The position numbers were made by a program, and so were the translations under genes. A stretch of 46,565 nt of DNA, from positions 1-46,565 of the forward strand of contig JAJTGQ010000098.1 of the NCBI GenBank assembly GCA_021299455.1, read 5' to 3'. Positions 17,825 through 25,359 of the stretch are shown here, piece by piece. Numbering within the stretch: position 1 is the first letter of the stretch; every line of letters starts with the position of its first letter. This stretch comes from Flammeovirgaceae bacterium. Its GTDB lineage: Bacteria; Bacteroidota; Bacteroidia; Cytophagales; Cyclobacteriaceae. The notes under the pieces were generated by a model. That model saw nothing but the letters and a program-made list of their open reading frames with translations. It made no database searches and was not told the origin of the DNA.

Positions 17825-19006
17825 TCAATATTTTCCCCATTTGATATACGTCTCCAAATCTTTATCTCCCCTGCCGCTTAAATTAATCACCACCACATCA
17901 TCTGGGGCAAAGTCCATCTTACTCAGCACGGCAATAGCGTGTGCCGTTTCAATTGCAGGAATAATTCCCTCTGTTCGGCTTAATTCAATTCCCGCATTCA
18001 TAGCTTCGTCATCTGTAACGTTCAAAAATTGAACACGCCCAGTTTCAAAAAGATGTGCGTGCATCGGACCAATGCCGGGATAATCTAATCCTGCAGAAAT
18101 AGAATATGGTTCGACCACCTGGCCATCAGCTGTCTGCATCAATAGCGATTTACTTCCATGCAATATTCCTACTTTACCCAGCACGGTTGTAGCGGCAGAC
18201 TTTCCTGTATCGACTCCTTTTCCACCTGCTTCCACTCCTATCAATTGAACATGCTCATCATTTAAAAAATGATAAAATGCCCCTGCTGCGTTGCTGCCAC
18301 CACCTACACAAGCAATCACATAATCAGGAAATGGATTACCGATTTCTTCATTCAGCTGATTTCGAATCTCTTCGCTAATGACGGATTGGAACCGGGCAAC
18401 CATATCAGGATAGGGATGTGGCCCAACTACCGAACCAATAATGTAGTGTGTATCGGTCGGATGATTGATCCAATGGCGCATAGCTTGGTTAGTGGCATCT
18501 TTTAACGTCATACTTCCGCTCAAGGCAGGCACGACCTTAGTCCCCAAAATACGCATGCGTTCGACATTAGGCTTTTGTCGCTCCATGTCATGCTTGCCCA
18601 TATACACAATACACTCCATTCCCATTAAGGCGCAAACAGTAGCGGTTGCAACACCGTGTTGTCCAGCTCCGGTCTCGGCAATTATCTTGCGCTTGCCTAA
18701 CCGTTGTGCCAGCAGAATCTGTCCAATCGTGTTGTTGATTTTATGCGCACCAGTGTGACACAAGTCTTCCCGCTTTAGATAGATCTTAGCTTTATATCGC
18801 TCAGACATACGCTTTGCGAAATACAATGGTGTCGGTCTACCAACGAAATCTTTAAGCAGCTGATCAAACTCAGCTATAAAGCCATCCTCTTGAATGATCT
18901 TCAGATAGTTGAGTCGGAGCTCTTCAATATTTGGATACAACATTTCAGGGATATAGGCTCCACCAAACTGTCCATAGTATCCTTTCTCGTCAACTGCGTA
19001 GGTCAT
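17825..19006 (-). CDS. trpB: Tryptophan synthase beta subunit
   Basis: A 393-residue PLP enzyme that condenses indole with serine. The PLP lysine is in the block [25 protein letters not shown] and the phosphate-binding [10 protein letters not shown] are present. The N-terminus [13 protein letters not shown] is typical of TrpB1. The ATG at 19006 lies only four bases downstream of an eight-copy heptamer repeat that fills the gap to trpF, so its initiation region could be influenced by repeat number. Confidence 0.97.
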   Translation of the reverse strand: MTYAVDEKGYYGQFGGAYIPEMLYPNIEELRLNYLKIIQEDGFIAEFDQLLKDFVGRPTPLYFAKRMSERYKAKIYLKREDLCHTGAHKINNTIGQILLAQRLGKRKIIAETGAGQHGVATATVCALMGMECIVYMGKHDMERQKPNVERMRILGTKVVPALSGSMTLKDATNQAMRHWINHPTDTHYIIGSVVGPHPYPDMVARFQSVISEEIRNQLNEEIGNPFPDYVIACVGGGSNAAGAFYHFLNDEHVQLIGVEAGGKGVDTGKSAATTVLGKVGILHGSKSLLMQTADGQVVEPYSISAGLDYPGIGPMHAHLFETGRVQFLNVTDDEAMNAGIELSRTEGIIPAIETAHAIAVLSKMDFAPDDVVVINLSGRGDKDLETYIKWGKY

Positions 19007-19010
19007 AAAA

Positions 19011-19066
19011 AGAATTTAGAATTTAGAATTTAGAATTTAGAATTTAGAATTTAGAATTTAGAATTT
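19011..19066. repeat. Heptamer tandem repeat, eight copies of AGAATTT
   Basis: Fifty-six bases made of eight exact copies of AGAATTT (minus strand AAATTCT). On the minus strand it encodes the last residues of TrpF (LNSKF) and its TAA stop at 19046-19044, then continues through the intergenic space to four bases before trpB. Because 7 is not a multiple of 3, all three frames of the array are read in turn and each soon meets TAA, so the array carries its own stop whatever the copy number. Confidence 0.95.
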
Positions 19067-19679
19067 CCAGAATGGATTCAATTTTTACGATGCTCTTTAA
19101 CCCAGGCGAATCTTCCACTCCGCTATTGACATCAATGGCGTGTAGATTCATTGTAGAAAGATTTCTTATTCCAGAAATATTTTCTTGGGTCAAACCACCA
19201 CCCAAGAAAAAGGGAACTCGTTGATGAAAGTTAACTAATAAATTCCAATCGAAAGGAATGGCATTGCCACCGTAAAATTTGCCTTTCGTGTCGAACAGAA
19301 AATAATCTGCTGCCCCTTCATAGAGCATTGTTGTATCGAAATCAAAAGTTGTGTCAATGGAAAATACTTTGATTACCCCAACACCGAACCTTTTTAGCGT
19401 TTGACAATCTTCAACAGGTTCGCTTCCATGCAGTTGTACAAAATCCAATTTCAAATCGGTGGCAATCCTCTTGATGACTTCCACTTCCTCATTGACAAAC
19501 ACACCTACTTTTTTTACTGATTTTGGCAACTCCGTAGGCATGTTAAATCCGACACCAACGCAACGAGGTGATGGCTCATAGAAAATAAAGCCCATGTAAT
19601 CCGGATTCAACGAAGCCACTTCCGTGATGTTATCACGGTTGCCACAAACTTTAAGTGCTATAGAACGACCCTCTGCCAT
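19044..19679 (-). CDS. trpF: Phosphoribosylanthranilate isomerase
   Basis: A 211-residue TIM-barrel enzyme for the Amadori rearrangement step of Trp synthesis. KVCGNRDN near the N-terminus contains the catalytic Cys of the family KxCG motif, YMGFIFYEPSPR follows, and the catalytic Asp is in YFLFDTKGK; FFLGGGLTQEN and AIDVNSGVEDSPGLK bind phosphate. Its ATG directly follows the trpC stop (TAAATG), so the two are coupled. Its C-terminal five residues and stop are encoded inside the heptamer repeat, so the very end of the protein is set by the array. Confidence 0.96.
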   Translation of the reverse strand: MAEGRSIALKVCGNRDNITEVASLNPDYMGFIFYEPSPRCVGVGFNMPTELPKSVKKVGVFVNEEVEVIKRIATDLKLDFVQLHGSEPVEDCQTLKRFGVGVIKVFSIDTTFDFDTTMLYEGAADYFLFDTKGKFYGGNAIPFDWNLLVNFHQRVPFFLGGGLTQENISGIRNLSTMNLHAIDVNSGVEDSPGLKSIVKIESILEILNSKF

Positions 19680-20483
19680 TTATTTGGTCAGTTGGTTTAA
19701 CTCTTCAATGAAATCTTTCGCTGCTTGCTCCGGTCGACTATGCTTCATAAAAGTCTCTCCCATCAAAAAACCTTCGTACCCATGCTTTCTTAGTTCCACA
19801 ATAGCTGCGGGTGAATCAATGCCACTTTCAGAAATCAATACTTTTTCTTTCGGCATGAATGGGGCTAATTTTTTTGAAATTTCGAGTGAAACAACAAAGG
19901 TTTTCAAATCACGATTGTTAACACCAACCAAATCAACTTCCGCTTCGTGATTGGATGTTAACTCTTCTGCCGTATGTACTTCCATCAAAATCTCCAGCCC
20001 CAATGATTTCGCAAATAGCGCCAGCTCATTTAATCGTTTAACAGGCAGAGCAGCAGCAATTAACAATATAGCATCTGCACCAATCGATTTTGCTTCCACT
20101 ATCTGGTATTCATCCACTATAAAATCCTTCCGCAGAATCGGACAAAAATTGAATTTCCTCGCCATCGTCAAGTCGTCACTACTGCCTCCAAAAAATTCTT
20201 TATCTGTAAGGATCGATAGCGCGGATGCGCCTGCCTGCATGTACCCAATGGAGGTTCGCTCGATAGAAACGTTCGAATTAATCGTTCCCTTCGAGGGTGA
20301 TTTCCGTTTGATCTCTGCAATGATGCCAGATTTGTCTTTTCGTTGAACGTACTTCTTCAGGGAAACTGTGGGGGAAGAAAAGAAAATACTCTGTTCTAAA
20401 AGCTTCACTGGATAAAGACTCTTGCGCTCGGCTACTTCTTTGTGTTTATGTGCAATAATTTTATCCAGGATATTCATATTCAT
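19680..20483 (-). CDS. trpC: Indole-3-glycerol phosphate synthase
   Basis: About 267 residues, closing the indole ring in Trp synthesis. Family motifs include IIAEIKRKSPSKG (catalytic Lys), LRKDFIVDEYQI, LVGVNNRDLKTF and LISESGI. I chose ATG 20483 (MNMNILDKIIAHK); ATG 20477 is equally possible and matches the usual MNILDKI start, while an upstream in-frame TTG at 20513 adds an unlikely extension. It is a separate protein here, not fused to TrpF as in enteric bacteria. Confidence 0.95.
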   Translation of the reverse strand: MNMNILDKIIAHKHKEVAERKSLYPVKLLEQSIFFSSPTVSLKKYVQRKDKSGIIAEIKRKSPSKGTINSNVSIERTSIGYMQAGASALSILTDKEFFGGSSDDLTMARKFNFCPILRKDFIVDEYQIVEAKSIGADAILLIAAALPVKRLNELALFAKSLGLEILMEVHTAEELTSNHEAEVDLVGVNNRDLKTFVVSLEISKKLAPFMPKEKVLISESGIDSPAAIVELRKHGYEGFLMGETFMKHSRPEQAAKDFIEELNQLTK

Positions 20484-20521
20484 TTGTGTTAAAGCAGAGA
20501 AACCTTTGATCAATCTCCTGC

Positions 20522-21508
20522 TTAACTCCCTAACAACTTTTTAAAACAACCCAATGCAGCTCTTGATTCTAATGCTTGCCTGGCTTTTGCCAAAGCCGAA
20601 GCCAATCCTTCCTTTTGATGCCCACAAAATAGTGCCATCCCCGCATTTGCAATCACAGCCGAATTTTGTGCTTCTGTACCATTGCCTTCCAGAATAGCCA
20701 TAAATATTTTAGCAGATGCTTCCACCGTATCTCCTCCTTTCAATTCATCAGATCGCAAATGCGGCAAATTCAAATCTTGTGGTTCCGCCAATACTTCTCC
20801 CTCATTGTAAAAATATTTAAATGCCCCTGTAAGCGAAACCTCATCATACCCATCCAGTGAATGAAGAATCACAAAGTCTTTGTCTGTCTGCTGGTAAAGA
20901 TATCCATATTGCCTTGCCAGTTCCAGACTGAACACACCCACCAATTGTCTTTTTGGGAATGCCGGGTTTACCATTGGCCCCAGCATGTTAAAAAATGTCT
21001 TTACGCCCAACTCTCTGCGAATGGGCGCTACATTTTTCATAGCAGGATGAAACAGAGGCGCATGCATAAAGCAGATATTGGCCCGATCTAAGCTGCGTTT
21101 GAGTTCATCAATATTTTTGGTGAATTTACAACCAAAGTGTTCCAGCACATTAGACGAACCCGATACGGAACTAACGCCATAATTGCCATGCTTGGCAACA
21201 GGCTGGCCGGCTGCTGCAACAACAAAGGAACTTAGCGTGGATATGTTAAAGGTGTTCTTGCTATCGCCACCTGTGCCGCACACATCCATCACCGGTAAAT
21301 CAAGTCTCACAGGAATACAGAGTTCTAACATCGCATCTCGAAAACCCTGAAGCTCATCAATCGTGATGCTTCGCATCATATAGACGGTCATAAAGGCTGA
21401 AGTCTGACTTGCATTAAATTTACCGGAAGCAAGATCAACCAAAACCTGCTTGGCGGTTTCCTTACTCAACGAACGATGTTCAATCAATTCATTCAAAATC
21501 TCTTTCAT
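20522..21508 (-). CDS. trpD: Anthranilate phosphoribosyltransferase
   Basis: A 328-residue enzyme joining anthranilate to PRPP. The glycine-rich PRPP loop DVCGTGGDSKNTFNIST and the KHGNYGVSS motif are clear, as are the anthranilate-site segment with MHAPLFHPAMKNV and the GPMVNPA block. It starts two bases after trpG, from which it is separate rather than fused. Length is slightly shorter than the ~340 residues common in the family, with no missing motif. Confidence 0.96.
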   Translation of the reverse strand: MKEILNELIEHRSLSKETAKQVLVDLASGKFNASQTSAFMTVYMMRSITIDELQGFRDAMLELCIPVRLDLPVMDVCGTGGDSKNTFNISTLSSFVVAAAGQPVAKHGNYGVSSVSGSSNVLEHFGCKFTKNIDELKRSLDRANICFMHAPLFHPAMKNVAPIRRELGVKTFFNMLGPMVNPAFPKRQLVGVFSLELARQYGYLYQQTDKDFVILHSLDGYDEVSLTGAFKYFYNEGEVLAEPQDLNLPHLRSDELKGGDTVEASAKIFMAILEGNGTEAQNSAVIANAGMALFCGHQKEGLASALAKARQALESRAALGCFKKLLGS

Positions 21509-21510
21509 AC

Positions 21511-22077
21511 TTACAACGTCAACCAGTTTTTAATCATCAACTGTCCATGTTCCGTCAGGATTGACTCCGGATGGAATTGAACACCGCGCACATCAAATTT
21601 TTTGTGCGCAATTGCCATCACCAACCCATCTTTATTCGTGGCGGTAACCGTAAGCTCGTTTGGAATACGATTGGCCTTCACTGCCCATGAGTGATAATGA
21701 CAGGCCTGAAAAGAAGTCGGGATTCCGTGAAAAAGTTTATCCGATGGATCCACGAGTTCAATTGCAGATGTCACGCCATGCAAAACAGTTGGAATATTAA
21801 ACAGCTCTCCACCAAAAACCTCGGCAATACCCTGATGCCCCAGGCACACCCCTAAGATACTCTTCGAGGGGGCATAGGTCTTGATCACTTCCTTCATAAT
21901 CCCCGCCTCATCTGGAATACCCGGCCCGGGCGACAAAAGTATTTTGTCGTATTTTTTTACCTCACCCACCGATATCTTATCATTTCTAAAAATATCCATT
22001 GGAAATGCTAATTCACGAATGATATGCACCAGGTTGTATGTAAATGAATCGTAATTATCTAAAACAAGTATCTTCAT
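21511..22077 (-). CDS. trpG: Anthranilate synthase component II (glutamine amidotransferase)
   Basis: A 188-residue class I glutamine amidotransferase supplying ammonia to TrpE. The triad is complete: Cys78 in GVCLGHQGIAEVFGG, and His169 with Glu171 in VQFHPESI. LDNYDSFTYNLVH opens the domain. It starts two bases after the trpE stop. In some bacteria this subunit is shared with p-aminobenzoate synthase; its place in the trp operon argues for Trp synthesis here. Confidence 0.95.
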   Translation of the reverse strand: MKILVLDNYDSFTYNLVHIIRELAFPMDIFRNDKISVGEVKKYDKILLSPGPGIPDEAGIMKEVIKTYAPSKSILGVCLGHQGIAEVFGGELFNIPTVLHGVTSAIELVDPSDKLFHGIPTSFQACHYHSWAVKANRIPNELTVTATNKDGLVMAIAHKKFDVRGVQFHPESILTEHGQLMIKNWLTL

Positions 22078-22079
22078 AG

Positions 22080-23483
22080 CTAAATTTGTTCGGCCATCTT
22101 TATCGCTTTTCGCAGCGCCTCCACTTTATTGTTTACTTCTTGCAATTCACTTTCAGGCTTCGACTTGGCCACCGCTCCCGCGCCCGCTTGAAAAATCAAT
22201 TTATTCTCTTTACTCAAAAACGTGCGGATCATAATGGCCATGTTCACGTCTCCCGTAAAGCCGATAAATCCGATGGCTCCTCCGTAAAAGCTGCGATTGA
22301 CATTTTCATATTGATCGATCAGCTTCATCGCCATCGGTTTGGGTGCACCCGACAACGTACCAGCAGGGAACGTATCAGTAGCCAGTTGAATGGACGATAC
22401 ATCTGAATGAAGTTTGCCAGACACCTTGGAAACCAGGTGAATGACATGGGAATAATACTGTATTTCTTTGAAGACCTCCACCGTCACCCCGTTTGCGCTC
22501 CGGCTTAGATCGTTGCGCGCCAAATCCACCAACATCACATGCTCTGCATTTTCTTTTTCATCTTTCGATAGCCTCTCAGCGAGTAGGGCATCTTCGTGGT
22601 CATTGCCGGATCGCTTAAATGTTCCTGCAATGGGATATATACTGGCTTCGTTATTTTTTATTTGAATCTGCGCTTCAGGTGACGAACCAAATAGCTTAAC
22701 GCTTCCATAGTCGAAGTAAAAAAGATACGGAGATGGGTTGATGGACCGCAAGGCGCGATAAACGTTGAATTCATCCCCCACAAACTGTTGCTCAAATCGC
22801 CTCGAAAAAACGATTTGAAAAACATCGCCTCGCTGGCAATGGTGAATGCCCGATTGCACCATTGACAAATAGTCCTTGTCTGTAAGATTGGAGACCTCGC
22901 CATCCCGAGACCGGAAGCTGAACGTAGCAAAACGGTTGCTGTAGATTATTTTCTCTAGCCTTTCCAATCCCAATTTCTGGTGCGGGTCACCTTCCACACT
23001 ATTTTCAAATAATATCAATTCATTGCTGAAATGATCGATAACGATCACGTAGCGGTATACTTTGTATAGAAGATCGGGCAGCAAATCCTCTTTCTTTCGA
23101 ATTTCTATATCTTCAAAGAACCGTACGGTATCATAGGTCATGTAGCCGAATAATCCTGCGTAGGGATACTTTGAAATAGCAGAGCCGACCTCAAACGAAT
23201 CTCGAAAGTTTTCCAGGCTTTGTACAACCAATTTATCAGAGGTGATCGGTAGGCTTGATTTCCTCCCATCCGGAAAAACAGTGTCAACGGTGGTGCCTTT
23301 AAGTTGAATAGATGCGATGGGATCACAACAAATAAAAGACAAACTGTTTTCATGGCCATGATAATCTGAACTCTCCAATAAAATACTGCCAGCAAAGATG
23401 TCTCTCACTTTCAGATAGATGTTAACTGGCGTGAGTGTATCGGCTAGCATTTTCTTGGATTGGGTAGTTACTTTGTATCGCAT
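22080..23483 (-). CDS. trpE: Anthranilate synthase component I
   Basis: A 467-residue chorismate-utilising enzyme and first committed step of Trp synthesis. The N-terminal domain has SILLESSD at about 33-40, the LLES element that binds Trp in feedback-inhibited TrpE. The catalytic half contains GDVFQIVFSRRFE, SPYLFYFDYG, PIAGTFKR, DLARNDLSR and GTLSGAPKPMAM. It is the first enzyme gene of the operon, and its ATG is about 41 bases after an intrinsic terminator preceded by a Trp-rich leader, so both feedback inhibition and attenuation are indicated. Confidence 0.97.
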   Translation of the reverse strand: MRYKVTTQSKKMLADTLTPVNIYLKVRDIFAGSILLESSDYHGHENSLSFICCDPIASIQLKGTTVDTVFPDGRKSSLPITSDKLVVQSLENFRDSFEVGSAISKYPYAGLFGYMTYDTVRFFEDIEIRKKEDLLPDLLYKVYRYVIVIDHFSNELILFENSVEGDPHQKLGLERLEKIIYSNRFATFSFRSRDGEVSNLTDKDYLSMVQSGIHHCQRGDVFQIVFSRRFEQQFVGDEFNVYRALRSINPSPYLFYFDYGSVKLFGSSPEAQIQIKNNEASIYPIAGTFKRSGNDHEDALLAERLSKDEKENAEHVMLVDLARNDLSRSANGVTVEVFKEIQYYSHVIHLVSKVSGKLHSDVSSIQLATDTFPAGTLSGAPKPMAMKLIDQYENVNRSFYGGAIGFIGFTGDVNMAIMIRTFLSKENKLIFQAGAGAVAKSKPESELQEVNNKVEALRKAIKMAEQI

Positions 23484-23519
23484 ACACTGCCGTTATTCAT
23501 GTTTATCCGTTTCCTTACC

Positions 23520-23558
23520 AAATAAAAAGCCCGCCCCGATGGATCGGGGCGGGCTTTT
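23520..23558 (-). terminator. Trp attenuator: intrinsic terminator in the trpE leader
   Basis: On the minus strand a perfect GC-rich stem (GCCCGCCCCGAT pairs with ATCGGGGCGGGC, extended by A-T pairs) with a short loop is followed by five T. It stands between the leader peptide and trpE, about 41 bases before the trpE ATG, so any transcript entering trp from upstream must pass it. Its 5' arm can instead pair with 23600-23586, giving an antiterminator. Confidence 0.9.
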
Positions 23559-23576
23559 ACAAGAATTATCTTAAAA

Positions 23577-23648
23577 CTAAAACGCAGCCATGCACCGATC
23601 GAAATTCGATTTGTGCCACCACCACATCATAGTATTTACATTTTTCAT
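23577..23648 (-). CDS. trpL: Trp operon leader peptide with three consecutive Trp codons
   Basis: A 23-codon ORF starting MKNVNTMMWWWHKS and ending MAAF with TAG at 23579-23577. Residues 9-11 are TGG TGG TGG; Trp is rare, so a triple run 19 bases upstream of an intrinsic terminator and ahead of trpE is hard to explain except as a Trp sensor. Its ATG follows the THX stop with no gap (TAAATG), the same junction used between trpC and trpF, suggesting coupled translation. A ribosome stalled on the Trp codons would cover the first hairpin's left arm and free the antiterminator segment; one reaching the stop would mask it and let the terminator form. Confidence 0.9.
   Translation of the reverse strand: MKNVNTMMWWWHKSNFDRCMAAF
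23586..23616 (-). promoter_or_regulatory. Competing pairing segments of the trp attenuator
   Basis: First alternative: GCAC (23616-23613) pairs with GTGC (23595-23592) and ATCGA (23610-23606) pairs with TCGAT (23602-23598), a hairpin starting in the last Trp codon. Second alternative: GATCGGTGCATGGCT (23600-23586) pairs with AGCCCGCCCCGATC (23555-23542) of the terminator 5' arm, about 12 pairs with a U-C mismatch and a small internal loop. The two are exclusive, as needed for ribosome-controlled attenuation. Confidence 0.75.
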
Positions 23649-23837
23649 TTATTCTGCCGCCTCTTTCTTTTTAACAACTCGTTTTACTTTTGGCTTTGCA
23701 TCTGTTTCCGCGATCACTGCCTTCTTGACACTGGAAACACGCTTCAATCGGGCTTTAATCTTTTTCTTTGATCTACTTACCCCAAAAGAACCAATTGTTC
23801 TTTTTCCTTTAGCCGATTTTTTATCTCCTCTTCCCAT
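23649..23837 (-). CDS. 30S ribosomal protein THX family
   Basis: A 62-residue, highly basic protein starting MGRGDKKSAKGKRTIGSFG, which matches the small THX ribosomal protein found on the 30S head in Thermus and Bacteroidota. The Lys-rich tail (VKRVVKKKEAAE) is a longer extension than in Thermus. I chose ATG 23837; an upstream in-frame extension is non-coding in character. Its TAA abuts the trp leader ATG, and I see no clear promoter between the THX start and the leader, so it may share its transcript with the trp operon. A near-match -7 box TATACTTG lies upstream of its start. Confidence 0.85.
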   Translation of the reverse strand: MGRGDKKSAKGKRTIGSFGVSRSKKKIKARLKRVSSVKKAVIAETDAKPKVKRVVKKKEAAE

Positions 23838-23945
23838 TAGTAATTTGTTGATTATGCCGCAAGTATAACCACTCTTTGTTAAATAAAAAAAGGCACTGAA
23901 CAATTTATTGAGTTATGAGTTAATTTTATACCAAACAACAAACAA

Positions 23946-24416
23946 ATGGCAAACGTCAGTATAGCAGTCATTGATACATTAAGAGCAACAGCCTCTAAAA
24001 TTGAATCCGACACAAGATACCAATGGGGCCATATGGGATTGTGCAACTGTGGATTCCTGGCACAGGAAATTACAAAACTGTCCAAATCAGAAATTCATAC
24101 TCGTGCCATGCAACGGCATGGTGACTGGACAGAGCAACTCAACGACTACTGCCCTACCAGTGGCCTGCCAATGGATCAATTAATTGACGAGTTAATCGCT
24201 TTTGGCTTCACAGGCGATGACTTGCGTCACCTTGAAAAACTTTCTGACGGACAAATCCTGAGGTCACTGCCAATCCATGAAAGAAACCTTCATTATAATA
24301 TCAAAAAGGATGTCGTCAAGTATCTTAGAACTTGGGCCAACCTTGTAGAAGATCAGCTACTTGGGCAAATCACGCTTTTGCTAAATGAGGAAAGACCAGA
24401 ATTAGTTGAGGCATAG
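23946..24416 (+). CDS. Conserved-looking hypothetical protein with a CNCG motif
   Basis: A 156-residue soluble protein of unknown function. It has an N-terminal helix, then RYQWGHMGLCNCGFLAQE with Cys33 and Cys35, and a further Cys69 in NDYCPTSG; these with nearby His residues could bind a metal, though this is only suggested by spacing. The rest is helical (LIDELIAFGFTGDDLRHLEKLSDG). It diverges from the THX-trp transcript and its stop is two bases from the converging acetyltransferase stop. No signal peptide or membrane segment. I do not recognise a named family. Confidence 0.75.
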   Translation: MANVSIAVIDTLRATASKIESDTRYQWGHMGLCNCGFLAQEITKLSKSEIHTRAMQRHGDWTEQLNDYCPTSGLPMDQLIDELIAFGFTGDDLRHLEKLSDGQILRSLPIHERNLHYNIKKDVVKYLRTWANLVEDQLLGQITLLLNEERPELVEA

Positions 24417-24418
24417 AC

Positions 24419-24952
24419 TCACATTGGCAATTTGAATAAGACACAGTCTTTCGGTTGATTGCCTTGGTTAACAAAGCGATACCATTTTACCAAATGCGCC
24501 TCCTCTGTTAATCCACATTTATACAGCACTTTTGCGGAAGCAATGTTCTCGGCATCCACAAATGTTCCAATACGATAAACATCTGGGTTTGCCCTAAGAA
24601 CCTCCAAAAGTTTCCGGCAAGTCTCCGTTGCATAACCCTTACCCCAATGAAGCGGCCCAAACACATAGCCGAAATGCGCTTTCCCACTGTCGTTGACAAC
24701 ACCAATACTTCCTACCAACCGACCGGACTCTTTGACACGGATCGAGTACGAAAAATCTGTGCCCGCTTGCCAGGCCGCTCGAGCATATTGCAAAAATTGT
24801 CGTGTGTCTGCTATCACCTCATGGGTTGCCCAAGACAAGTATCGTGTTGCTTCAGGCTTACTGGCGTAGGTATAAAAAATCTCAGACGCATCTTCGTACC
24901 TTAGCCGCTGTATCAGTAACCGGGGTGTTTCAAATAGGTCGGGCATTTTCAT
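24419..24952 (-). CDS. GNAT-family N-acetyltransferase (RimJ/RimL-like)
   Basis: A 177-residue acetyltransferase from ATG 24952 (24946 also possible), starting MKMPDLFETPRLLIQRL, which is the usual beginning of RimJ/RimL-type proteins. The acetyl-CoA loop is in HWGKGYATETCRKLLE (Q/RxxGxG/A pattern), followed by the helix and FVDAENIASAKVLYKCGL. Substrate unknown; candidates are ribosomal protein N-termini or small amines. The frame stays open about 50 codons further upstream, but that part runs antisense to a neighbouring ORF and lacks family similarity, so I excluded it. Confidence 0.87.
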   Translation of the reverse strand: MKMPDLFETPRLLIQRLRYEDASEIFYTYASKPEATRYLSWATHEVIADTRQFLQYARAAWQAGTDFSYSIRVKESGRLVGSIGVVNDSGKAHFGYVFGPLHWGKGYATETCRKLLEVLRANPDVYRIGTFVDAENIASAKVLYKCGLTEEAHLVKWYRFVNQGNQPKDCVLFKLPM

Positions 24953-24955
24953 CAG

Positions 24956-25192
24956 ATGGCGAAAAACAGCAATATCGTTCACCAATACTTCAAAAAAGAA
25001 CAGAACGGGACAAAAATAATTGTACGCGTTAACCCCATTCACTGGACTGGCGCTGAATTGACTATTACAGAAGCCGTGGCAGAAATGCGCGAACTCGAAC
25101 TGGATAGCCAAGTAATCGATGACCTTAAAGTAGATGGCTTTGAAGAAGTAAATGCAATAGAGTTTAATCTTTATTTGGCTGGGTTATTATGA
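24956..25192 (+). CDS. Small hypothetical protein (78 residues)
   Basis: Starts MAKNSNIVHQYFKKEQNG and ends FNLYLAGLL. Basic at the N-terminus and acidic after residue 38, with ELTITEAVAEMRELELD likely helical; no signal peptide or cysteines. Its ATG is only three bases from the divergent acetyltransferase ATG, so the promoters of the two must lie inside each other's genes or one start is wrong. Its end carries the promoter of the SRP RNA. No family recognised; composition looks coding. Confidence 0.6.
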   Translation: MAKNSNIVHQYFKKEQNGTKIIVRVNPIHWTGAELTITEAVAEMRELELDSQVIDDLKVDGFEEVNAIEFNLYLAGLL

Positions 25193-25206
25193 AACTGCTA
25201 TCTTTG
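25175..25206 (+). promoter_or_regulatory. Promoter of the SRP RNA gene
   Basis: TTG at 25175-25177 and, 21 bases later, TATCTTTG at 25199-25206, a full match to the Bacteroidota -7 box. Position fits transcription starting at about 25211, the first base of the SRP RNA stem. The -35-like part lies inside the end of the 78-residue gene. Confidence 0.7.
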
Positions 25207-25210
25207 CAGC

Positions 25211-25311
25211 GGCAAACTGGCACGACCAGCTCCTGCTGAACTCCCCCAGGATCGGAAGGTAGCAAGGGTAGGCGGTTGTAGCGGTGCGATGTTCAGTTTG
25301 CCACTTTTTTT
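25211..25311 (+). ncRNA. ffs: Signal recognition particle RNA (4.5S type)
   Basis: About 92 bases of RNA (25211-25302). The ends pair as GGCAAACTG with CAGTTTGCC. The centre holds the universally conserved apical region CCAGGATCGGAAGGTAGCAA (SRP domain IV), with the GGAA tetraloop and the asymmetric loop that bind Ffh. A T run at 25305-25311 directly after the closing stem serves as terminator. Together with Ffh it targets membrane and secreted proteins. The exact 3' end is uncertain by a few bases. Confidence 0.93.
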
Positions 25312-25359
25312 CTCCCACCCTATCTTGAAGATTCTTCAGGGTTAAAATCTTAGAAATCT

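Noticed and set aside
19624-20346. Plus-strand frames opposite trpC and trpF
   Set aside because: They are shadows of well-conserved trp genes on the minus strand.
23525-23558. Reading the hairpin only as a terminator for the THX gene
   Set aside because: It may also serve that role, but the Trp-codon leader before it and the alternative pairing with its 5' arm make attenuation the better explanation.
24953-25111. N-terminal extension of the acetyltransferase frame
   Set aside because: The added residues have no similarity to GNAT starts and are antisense to another ORF; MKMPDLFETPRL is the normal family beginning.
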